A DNA stretch of 7,402 bases, taken from Actinomycetes bacterium. GTDB lineage: Bacteria > Actinomycetota > Actinomycetes > Mycobacteriales > Micromonosporaceae. The notes beneath the pieces were generated by a model. The model searched no databases. It was not told the DNA's origin and was given only the letters and a program-made list of their open reading frames with translations. Position 1 is the stretch's first letter, and each line of letters begins with the position of its first letter. The stretch is taken from NCBI GenBank assembly GCA_021793335.1, contig JAJYSW010000163.1, positions 1-7,402 of the forward strand. The letters are read 5' to 3'. Of the stretch, positions 1-5,545 are shown one piece after another. The translations under genes and the position numbers were made by a program.

Positions 1-1068
1 GATGGCGCCGTGCATGTCGCTCCAGTCGGTGCGGGGGACGCGGATACCGCCGAAGTCGCGGTAGACGGCCCGGTCGGGCCGGTCGGCATCGAAGGCGATC
101 AGGAGGTTCTGGCCGTGGGCTTCGAGAGCGACGCCGGTGTCGGCGAACAGCCGCAGCGGCGCGAGGGCCACTGCGATCAGGGCCGGCCACCAGCGGTCGA
201 GGTCGGCGGTCAGGGCCGCGGCGATGGGGCGGCCGGTGGCCGGGCACGGTTCGGCCAGGGCCGCGAAAGGGACGATGCGGGGCCCGGCGAGGCGGTGCGG
301 CGCGGGCCGGATGATCGCGGCCAGGTCCGGTCTGGGCCCGTGGGGGCCGTGGACGGCCGCGGCGGTCTCGGGCAGGAGCGTGATCCGGCAGCGGTCGGCG
401 CTGGGGGCCAGGCGTGCGGCGACGGCCGGGCCGTTGTGGGCGGCGGCGGTCGAGACGTGGCGGACCGCGGAGGTCAACTGGAGGTCGACGGCGCATTTGA
501 CGTGCCGCTGTCCGGTGGAGACGGTGCGCACGCTCATCAGCGGGGCGGCTCCGGTCCAGGCCGCGGCGGCCGGTCCGAGACGGTGGCGTTCGGCCTGCCA
601 GGGGTGGACCGGCAGGAGGGGGCCGTGTCGGTCGCGGGCGGGCCAGTCGGGGCGGGCGTCCACACCGTCGATGCGGTGCAGGCCCAGGTCGATGCGGGGC
701 CGGTGCTCGGGGGCCCAGGAGCGGATCTGCGATTCGGTCATCGTGTCCCGGCTGCGGGCGAGCGGGTGGACCGGGTGGCCGAGGACGACGGCCTGTTCGA
801 ACCAGACGGTCGGGTCGGGGTGCGCTGCGGCGGCGTGGGCCCACAGGTCGGCCGGGTGGGCGGCGGCGGCGTCGAGCGCGAGGGCGGTGCCGGTCACCGC
901 CGAGGCGACCTCGGTGCGGAACCGGTCGGCGTGCGCGGATCCGGCGCTGACGGTGCGGGCCGCTTCGGCGGCGGTGGCGCCTGGTGGGGGAACGGGGAGT
1001 GATTCGCGTGCGGCGGCCGTGCGGAGCCGGTCGGCGACGAGGGTGTCGGCGCGGCGGGTGGCGTTCAT
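1..1068 (-). CDS. IucA/IucC family siderophore synthetase (NIS synthetase), 3' part outside window
   Basis: An uninterrupted minus-strand frame of 356 codons runs from ATG at 1068 off the left edge, so the C-terminal part is missing. NRPS-independent siderophore synthetases use ATP to adenylate a carboxylate (typically citrate) and condense it with an amine or alcohol in the cytoplasm. Visible family signatures are LLPVHPWQ at residues 151-158, the ATP-binding S-x-R-T at 179-182, then K191 and R203 inside a VKCAVDL...TSAVR segment, EAHGQN at 316-321 and RDFGGIRV at 337-344. The order and spacing match the family. The SxRT...K...TSAxR pattern looks closer to the citrate-using type A enzymes than to DesD, but that is a weak inference. 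The start is firm: an in-frame stop lies at 1086-1084 and ATG is the only start between. No good ribosome binding site precedes it. Substrate and pathway partners are not visible. Confidence 0.93.
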   Translation of the reverse strand, partial: MNATRRADTLVADRLRTAAARESLPVPPPGATAAEAARTVSAGSAHADRFRTEVASAVTGTALALDAAAAHPADLWAHAAAAHPDPTVWFEQAVVLGHPVHPLARSRDTMTESQIRSWAPEHRPRIDLGLHRIDGVDARPDWPARDRHGPLLPVHPWQAERHRLGPAAAAWTGAAPLMSVRTVSTGQRHVKCAVDLQLTSAVRHVSTAAAHNGPAVAARLAPSADRCRITLLPETAAAVHGPHGPRPDLAAIIRPAPHRLAGPRIVPFAALAEPCPATGRPIAAALTADLDRWWPALIAVALAPLRLFADTGVALEAHGQNLLIAFDADRPDRAVYRDFGGIRVPRTDWSDMHGAI

Positions 1069-1076
1069 CGCTTTGC

Positions 1077-1082
1077 ACTGTA
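1077..1082 (-). promoter_or_regulatory. candidate -10 box for a leaderless siderophore-gene transcript
   Basis: The minus strand reads TACAGT here, fitting the actinobacterial -10 pattern TAnnnT. It ends 8 bases before the ATG at 1068, so transcription would begin at or next to the start codon and give a leaderless mRNA. That agrees with the lack of a Shine-Dalgarno sequence. No convincing -35 box or iron-regulator (IdeR/DmdR-type) palindrome is seen in the 48-bp gap, so this is tentative. Confidence 0.35.
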
Positions 1083-1116
1083 CTCACTTCGGGCCGGGGG
1101 CGGCTCGTGCGTTGTC

Positions 1117-2382
1117 TCACGCGCGCACGGCGGGAGCGCGTGAGTCCGATCGTTGCGAGGGGACGGTGGACAGTCGTAGCCGTAGGGCTTGGAGCACCGG
1201 CAGGTCATAGTAGGAGCCGCCGGCGGCCAGCCATAGGCCGATGTCGGCCGCGGCGGTGTCGACGGCGACGTCCTCGACGTCGCCATCGCGTGCGGTCGGT
1301 CCCGCTTCGGGGAGGGTCGGCCACAGTATCCAGCCGTGGACGTGGGCGTCCGGCAGTTCGGCGGCGATCGTTTCGACGGCGGCGGCGAGGTTGTCGGCGT
1401 CGGCGTCGCCGGTGTCGCGGCCGACCGGGGCGCACAGCAGCGCGAGGCGGTCGCCGCAGACGATCGCGTGTGGGATGCGGACCGATCCGGTGGCCGGCAG
1501 GGACACGAACAGGCGCGCGGCGGGCAGGTTCGTGAGGACTTCGCGCAGGAGCCGCCCGGTGGGGCGGTCGGCTTTGGGTCTGGTGCCGGCCGGGCCGAAG
1601 GCGTTGAATTCGCGCAGGGCCGATCCGACCGAGCGGCGCAGGGCCCCGGCCCGGCGGACGCGGCGGACCGGCCAGGTCAGGGCTGCGCTGGATATGGCGT
1701 AGAGGGCCAGGGTCCAGCCCAGCCAGGAGCCGGGGCCGGCCGCCCAGACGGCTGCGGCGCCGATCAGGACGGCCAGGGCCAGGCGGGTCTTGGGCAGCGG
1801 CGGCGTCCGGTGTTCGACGGTGCGGCGGGTGCGGGCGGCCTGGGTGAGGACGGCGATGGCCCCGGCCAGGGCGAGGGGGATCGCCAGGGCCCGGATCGGC
1901 AGTGGCGCGGTCCCGGTCAGGGCGAGGGCGCAGAATGCGAGCCCGGAGGCGAGCCAGAGGGTGCACAGGGCCGCGAGCGCGAGCAGTTCGGTCCACAGTG
2001 AGGGTTTGGTGGTGGCGCGGCGGCGTTGCAGTCGTGCATGCCAGGGGACGGTGACCAGTGCCCCCGGTCCGGTGTCGGGCGGTGCTGTGGGCGGTGCGGG
2101 TTGGACGGTCCAGCCGCGGACCTTGCGGTGTGCGGGGCGGGCGGCGGCGCGGCCGTATCGTTTCGCGGCGCGGCGGCCGAACCGCAGCAGGTCGTATTCA
2201 CGGCGCAGTCCCGGATGCGAGAGGGTCTCCCAGGCGGTCTGGACCCGGTGGAAGGCGTTCTGGTCGCCGCCGCGGTCAGGGTGTGTTTCTCGCAGGCGTC
2301 GCCGGTAGGCGGCTTGGATGTCGCCGCGTGGTGCTTCCGGGCTCACGCCGAGGATGCGGTAGTGGTCCGGTTCGTTCACCAC
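1117..2382 (-). CDS. membrane-anchored J-domain (DnaJ-like) protein
   Basis: The 421-residue protein begins with a J domain (about residues 6-66) carrying the diagnostic HPD motif at 34-36 in RETHPDRGGD. J domains recruit an Hsp70 and stimulate its ATPase. There is no Gly/Phe-rich or zinc-finger region, so this is a specialised (class C) J protein rather than housekeeping DnaJ. A basic, proline-containing linker (66-128) leads to four predicted membrane helices near 131-155, 162-181, 200-216 and 219-237. A soluble C-terminal domain follows (about 280-405, with PHAIVCGDRLALLCAPV at 304-320), faintly like a degenerate NERD fold. GTG at 2382 was chosen; the next codon is also GTG (2379), and a GGGAG lies 4 or 7 bases upstream respectively, so either may be used. 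It probably serves the same Hsp70 cycle as the GrpE-like protein encoded upstream. Confidence 0.9.
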   Translation of the reverse strand: MVNEPDHYRILGVSPEAPRGDIQAAYRRRLRETHPDRGGDQNAFHRVQTAWETLSHPGLRREYDLLRFGRRAAKRYGRAAARPAHRKVRGWTVQPAPPTAPPDTGPGALVTVPWHARLQRRRATTKPSLWTELLALAALCTLWLASGLAFCALALTGTAPLPIRALAIPLALAGAIAVLTQAARTRRTVEHRTPPLPKTRLALAVLIGAAAVWAAGPGSWLGWTLALYAISSAALTWPVRRVRRAGALRRSVGSALREFNAFGPAGTRPKADRPTGRLLREVLTNLPAARLFVSLPATGSVRIPHAIVCGDRLALLCAPVGRDTGDADADNLAAAVETIAAELPDAHVHGWILWPTLPEAGPTARDGDVEDVAVDTAAADIGLWLAAGGSYYDLPVLQALRLRLSTVPSQRSDSRAPAVRA

Positions 2383-2445
2383 ACTGCTCCCGGTCGGTCG
2401 TATGGGGACGGATCGATGCGGCGGTGAGGGCCCGGCCGCGCCGAG

Positions 2446-2475
2446 TCGACGGTAATGGAGTCAATCTACCGTCGA
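2446..2475. repeat. 9-bp perfect inverted repeat, candidate operator
   Basis: TCGACGGTA at 2446-2454 is mirrored exactly by TACCGTCGA at 2467-2475 with 12 bases between, about one and a half to two helical turns centre to centre. It lies 64 bp upstream of the J-domain gene start and overlaps a possible -10 element, as a repressor or activator site would. No T-run follows on either strand, so a terminator is unlikely. The regulator is unknown. Confidence 0.45.
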
Positions 2476-2536
2476 GGGGGCATCGGCGGTGTCGCCAGGT
2501 CCGAGAAATTCACGCCGTCGTGGTCGGGTCACGGGG

Positions 2537-2566
2537 TCCACAACGCGATATTTCCAGCATTGTGGA
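2537..2566. repeat. 7-bp inverted repeat
   Basis: TCCACAA at 2537-2543 pairs with TTGTGGA at 2560-2566 across a 16-base, A/T-containing spacer. Arm-to-arm distance is about 23 bp, suitable for a dimeric protein binding two adjacent major grooves. It may be a binding site in the leader of the J-domain gene. The function is not determined. Confidence 0.35.
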
Positions 2567-2578
2567 GGGATTTGTGTG

Positions 2579-2599
2579 CGGCCGGCGGTGCTTCGGCCG
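2579..2599 (-). terminator. possible GC hairpin after the dynamin operon
   Basis: CGGCCG at 2579-2584 and at 2594-2599 can form a 6-bp stem with a 9-base loop. It begins 13 bases past the acidic gene's stop codon on the minus strand. No U-tract follows, so it could be an actinobacterial stem-only terminator, an mRNA-stabilising hairpin, or chance in GC-rich DNA. Confidence 0.25.
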
Positions 2600-2612
2600 T
2601 TCGGGCCGCAGG

Positions 2613-3131
2613 TCACATCGGCTGCTGCCAGAACCGGGAGAGCGCCTCTGAGGCGACGTCGTCCAGGTCGGCGGCGGCGTAGTCGGAGGTGTCGGTGGTG
2701 TTCACCCACGGTTCGGTCTCGGCCTGCCCCAGCGTGTCGAGATCGACCCATGGGTAGCCGTCGACCGGTTCGGGCACGTCCACGTCCAGTTCGGGCGGGA
2801 ATACGGCCGGATTGTCGGCCTGGTCGACCAGTGCGTCCTCATAGGTCGCCGCGTACGCCGTGTCGTCGGGTGTGGCCGGGGGCTCCTCGTCGAAGTCGTT
2901 CTCGTCGAATTCGGATTCGAAGCCCTCGTCGAATACGTCGTCGAGTTCGGCTTCCAGGCCGGGGTGGGCTTCGTCGCCGAAGTCGAACGCGTCGAGATCG
3001 GCCGGGTCCTCGGTCGTCTCGTCGTCGAAGTCTTCGAAGGCGGAGGAGGGGCCGGCATCGTCCATGTCGGCTTCGTCGAACCCGTCGGGTCCGCCCTCGC
3101 CGCCGGCGGCGAACTCGTCGAACTCATCCAT
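2613..3131 (-). CDS. hypothetical extremely acidic, probably disordered protein
   Basis: A 172-residue protein with no recognised family. I count 58 Asp/Glu (about 34%), one Arg, one His and no Lys, giving a very low pI. The first 90 residues are built from short Phe-acidic units (FDE, FDEF, FEDFDD, FDENDF). The middle has Pro-rich acidic stretches with Tyr and Trp, and the tail ADLDDVASEALSRFW looks like an amphipathic helix. There is no signal peptide or membrane segment. Its ATG overlaps the 3' end of the IniA-like gene by 8 bp and has a strong GAGGAGG ribosome binding site (3144-3138) 6 bases upstream, so it is a real and probably well-translated last gene of the operon. Possible roles, all inference, are a flexible adaptor for the GTPase or chaperone, a chaperone client, or a mimic of an anionic surface. 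Its position after the membrane dynamin argues for a shared process. Confidence 0.85.
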   Translation of the reverse strand: MDEFDEFAAGGEGGPDGFDEADMDDAGPSSAFEDFDDETTEDPADLDAFDFGDEAHPGLEAELDDVFDEGFESEFDENDFDEEPPATPDDTAYAATYEDALVDQADNPAVFPPELDVDVPEPVDGYPWVDLDTLGQAETEPWVNTTDTSDYAAADLDDVASEALSRFWQQPM

Positions 3132-5004
3132 CGGGATCCTCCTCGCCTGGCACGAGTGTACGGGCTTTGGCCAGTACCTCGTCGAGCTGTTTCACCTTCT
3201 GCGCCATCGAGTCGCGTCGCTGCTTGAGGGCGTCTTTCTTCTTCGCGCGGGCCGCCTGGTCGGCTTTGGCGGCCGATTCGGCCGCCGCGATCCGCGCATC
3301 GTACTCGGAGCCGCGGCGCTCCAGCGCGTCGTCGAGCGTGGAGTTGAACACGAATTCGACTTCGGTGAAGCGGAAGCCGATCTCCTCGTTGAGGTTCGCT
3401 CTGGCCTCGGCGATGATGCGCTGGGTCCATTGTTTCGCGGCCTGGCGGTTGCCTTGGATCTTGCGCCGGTACAGCAGGAATCCGGCCGCGGCGATGCCGA
3501 CACCGATCCCCGAGGCCGACAGTGCGACCGCGCTGATGCCGGTCAAGGCGCCCAGGCCAACCGCGCCGGCGCCCATCGTGACGGCCCGGCCGGCCATCAT
3601 CGCCACGCCCGCCGAGGAGGCCATGAGCAGCGCTCCGTCGTTATTGGCATCGCGTCTGGACCGTCCCGAAGAGGCCGCGCGGAGCCCGGCCGAGATCGAA
3701 CTGGTCGCCTGACGCAGTTCCTCGTCGTTGAACACTTGCCGCAGGACCCGTTCGGCCAGGAGCACGAACCGTTGGTGCAGTTCGCCCGAGAGTCGGGCGG
3801 CGATGCCCTGCAATGCGATGTCGACGCGGTGGGGGAGGGATTCGAGTGCGGCCTTATTGGCCTTCTCGACTTCGTCGAGCAGTGCCTCCTCCAGTTGCTG
3901 GAGGTGGGCCCGCAGCCGGCCTTGGACTTCGATCTTGGCGCGCTGGGTCTCGACGCGCAGGGCCAGGTTCGCTTTCTTCGTCTCGGTGCGGCGGGTCGCC
4001 AGGACCTGCTTCTTCTCCTCTTTGAGGCGGTTGGCCGATTCGGGGTCGGGGTCGTAGGCTTTCATGTCGGCCTGCGCCGAGGTGGCCAGGCGAGCGAATT
4101 CGGTGCGGGCGGCGCGTACCACGTTCGCGGCGACCAGGGCCTTCCCGGCGGTGGAGACGCGGACCAGGGCCCGTTGGAGTTTGCCGATGCCCGATTCTTT
4201 GGCCAGGGCTTGGCGGGTGGGGCCCTGGGAGGCCAGCGCGTGTTGGGCGAGCATGGCCGAGACCGGGTAGTGGGGGGCGTGGCGGAACCGGGGGGCGTGC
4301 GCCTCGATCAGGGCTCGGTTCTCGTCGAGGACGGTGCGCCAACCGGGGTAGGTGTCGGTCTTGGTCAGTGCGAATACCACGAAGTTGACGCGTCGGGAGG
4401 CCTCGGACAGGAAGTCCAGTTCGGTTTTGGCCATCGGTGAGGACGCGTCGGTGACCATGATCAGGCAGGTGGCTCTGGCGACCGCTTCGAGTGCGATCTG
4501 GGCGTGGTCGGGGTCGAGGCCGCCGGTCCCCGGCGTGTCCACGATGGACATGTATTTGAGCAGGGGGGCGGTATGGCCCACCAGCATCCGCCGCGGTGGC
4601 ACCATCCCCGGCGGTATGGTGCCCAAGCGGGTCGCCCAGTCGCGCAGATCGCCCACGCCCAGGAGCATCGGGTCGGCCGCACCGGGCTGCCAGGCCCTGA
4701 CCGAGGGCTGCTCGGCGTGAGAGAACTCCAAATAGGCGGTAGTGGCGACCGCGGCGTCCACCGGCGAGAGGCCCGGCGTACCCAACAGGGCGTTGATCAG
4801 TGAGGACTTGCCGCGTTTGGTCTCGCCGACGACGACGGCGACGGGCTTGTCGGGCTGCCACCGGGCCACTTCGTCGACTTCGGCGGCGGCCCTGGGATCG
4901 ACCGACCGCAGGGAAGCGGTCCCGGCCTTGGCGGCCTTGACGCACAGTTTGTGGATCTGCGCGGCCGGGTTCGGCTTCGACTTGGTCTCGGTGGCGGTGC
5001 TCAT
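3124..5004 (-). CDS. IniA-like bacterial dynamin (membrane-remodelling GTPase with hydrophobic paddle)
   Basis: A 626-residue dynamin-superfamily GTPase. Such proteins bind membranes and use GTP hydrolysis to bend, tether or sever them; mycobacterial IniA (about 640 residues) is a known membrane-fission relative. GTPase motifs are G1 GETKRGKS at 60-67, G2 Thr88/89, G3 DTPG at 156-159 and G4 TKTD at 214-217. Long charged helices or coiled coils follow (about 320-385), then a Gly/Ala-rich hydrophobic hairpin at 457-512 ending in LLYRRK, the expected membrane-inserting tip, and a returning Lys-rich coiled coil at 560-615. ATG 5004 forms an ATGA overlap with the stop of the GrpE-like gene, which sets the start and implies translational coupling. 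A weak GGCAGG lies upstream. The reading frame extends further upstream to 5259, but that part only shadows the GrpE-like gene. Compared with the first GTPase of the operon, this is the membrane-anchored partner. Confidence 0.92.
   Translation of the reverse strand: MSTATETKSKPNPAAQIHKLCVKAAKAGTASLRSVDPRAAAEVDEVARWQPDKPVAVVVGETKRGKSSLINALLGTPGLSPVDAAVATTAYLEFSHAEQPSVRAWQPGAADPMLLGVGDLRDWATRLGTIPPGMVPPRRMLVGHTAPLLKYMSIVDTPGTGGLDPDHAQIALEAVARATCLIMVTDASSPMAKTELDFLSEASRRVNFVVFALTKTDTYPGWRTVLDENRALIEAHAPRFRHAPHYPVSAMLAQHALASQGPTRQALAKESGIGKLQRALVRVSTAGKALVAANVVRAARTEFARLATSAQADMKAYDPDPESANRLKEEKKQVLATRRTETKKANLALRVETQRAKIEVQGRLRAHLQQLEEALLDEVEKANKAALESLPHRVDIALQGIAARLSGELHQRFVLLAERVLRQVFNDEELRQATSSISAGLRAASSGRSRRDANNDGALLMASSAGVAMMAGRAVTMGAGAVGLGALTGISAVALSASGIGVGIAAAGFLLYRRKIQGNRQAAKQWTQRIIAEARANLNEEIGFRFTEVEFVFNSTLDDALERRGSEYDARIAAAESAAKADQAARAKKKDALKQRRDSMAQKVKQLDEVLAKARTLVPGEEDPDG
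3138..3144 (-). promoter_or_regulatory. strong ribosome binding site of the acidic gene
   Basis: GAGGAGG on the minus strand, 6 bases before ATG 3131, lies inside the last codons of the IniA-like gene. It fixes the start of the acidic gene and shows that this gene has its own initiation signal in addition to any coupling through the 8-bp overlap. Confidence 0.75.
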
Positions 5005-5525
5005 GCGCGCACCTGCCCGCGGTAGACGGTCACGATCGGGTGGCGCAGCAGCCGACCGCGATCGGTGTAACCGGGCGTCTGGGTGCCGGCGATGATGCCG
5101 TCCTCGGCCGGCCCGGGCGCGGCGACGGTCGCACCGGCCTCGTGCACGGCCGGATCGAACCGCTGCCCGGTCGCGTCCACGGCGGCGACACCGACCTTCT
5201 GGAACGTCTGGTCGAGGTGGGAGGCCAGCGCCGGGGAGGTGGCCCGGTCCCGCATCCACACGCAGGCGTCCACGAGCGCGGCCCGGTCGGCGGTGGTCTG
5301 GGCCAGTGCCGCATCGGCCGCCGGGTCCGGGAGGGGACCGGCCGCCGGAGCGGGGGTGAGGGACCGGCCGCAGACGACGGTGACGACGGCGGCGACCAGG
5401 ACCGATCCGCAGGCGACGGCGAGGAGCCGCCAGTCGAGTTCGTCGGCGATGAACACGGCGCCCAGGCCGGCGGCGGCGAGGCCGACCAACGCCCCCACCA
5501 GGGGCCCGCCGAGTCGAATCGTCAC
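5001..5525 (-). CDS. membrane-anchored GrpE-like nucleotide exchange factor
   Basis: A 174-residue protein with two N-terminal hydrophobic helices (about 8-26 and 33-52) and a short linker. A small helical part follows, then a GrpE-type head: GQRFDPAVHEAG (120-131) corresponds to the GrpE G-x-x-FDPxxHEA signature, and TPGYTDRGRLLRHPIVTVYRG (150-170) to the GrpE PGY...vLRPAxVxV ending. GrpE releases ADP from Hsp70. Housekeeping GrpE is soluble and has a long N-terminal dimerising helix, which here is largely replaced by the membrane anchor, so this is a specialised paralogue. GTG at 5525 is supported by AAGGAG (5537-5532) 6 bases upstream; the open frame upstream to 5927 overlaps the preceding GTPase and is rejected. 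The stop overlaps the next gene as ATGA. It lies between two dynamin genes and probably serves an Hsp70 that also uses the J-domain protein. Confidence 0.87.
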   Translation of the reverse strand: MTIRLGGPLVGALVGLAAAGLGAVFIADELDWRLLAVACGSVLVAAVVTVVCGRSLTPAPAAGPLPDPAADAALAQTTADRAALVDACVWMRDRATSPALASHLDQTFQKVGVAAVDATGQRFDPAVHEAGATVAAPGPAEDGIIAGTQTPGYTDRGRLLRHPIVTVYRGQVRA

Positions 5526-5531
5526 AATATG

Positions 5532-5537
5532 CTCCTT
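5532..5537 (-). promoter_or_regulatory. ribosome binding site selecting the GTG start of the GrpE-like gene
   Basis: AAGGAG on the minus strand lies 6 bases before GTG 5525, inside the 20-bp gap after the first GTPase. This perfect Shine-Dalgarno sequence decides the start against the long upstream extension of the frame. Confidence 0.75.
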
Positions 5538-5545
5538 AGTCCTTC

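Larger units (their letters stand above)
2383..2612. promoter_or_regulatory. intergenic region with inverted repeats, probable leader/promoter of the J-domain gene
   Basis: These 230 bases hold no convincing gene. They are locally richer in A/T than the flanking genes and contain two inverted repeats and one GC-rich hairpin, listed separately. A minus-strand TAGATT (2468-2463) is a possible -10 element overlapping the longer inverted repeat, but no good -35 accompanies it. The J-domain gene probably has its own promoter here, with possible read-through from the dynamin operon. Confidence 0.5.

Noticed and set aside
10..1002. Plus-strand open frame of 330 codons
   Set aside because: It is antisense to the IucA/IucC gene, is Gly/Arg-rich and low in complexity, and has no recognisable motif; the minus strand carries clear family signatures. 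The same applies to 137-1210.
984..1535. Arginine-rich plus-strand frame
   Set aside because: Almost pure Arg/Gly composition, typical of a wrong frame in GC-rich sequence, and antisense to the J-domain gene.
2860..4440. Plus-strand open frame of 526 codons
   Set aside because: It is antisense to the acidic gene and the IniA-like GTPase. Its Ser-rich then Gly/Leu-rich composition is that of a reverse-complement shadow in GC-rich DNA, and it lacks domains.
5005..5259. N-terminal extension of the IniA-like GTPase to 5259
   Set aside because: It lies antiparallel in frame to nothing useful and overlaps the GrpE-like coding region on the same strand. The ATGA junction supplies a natural start.
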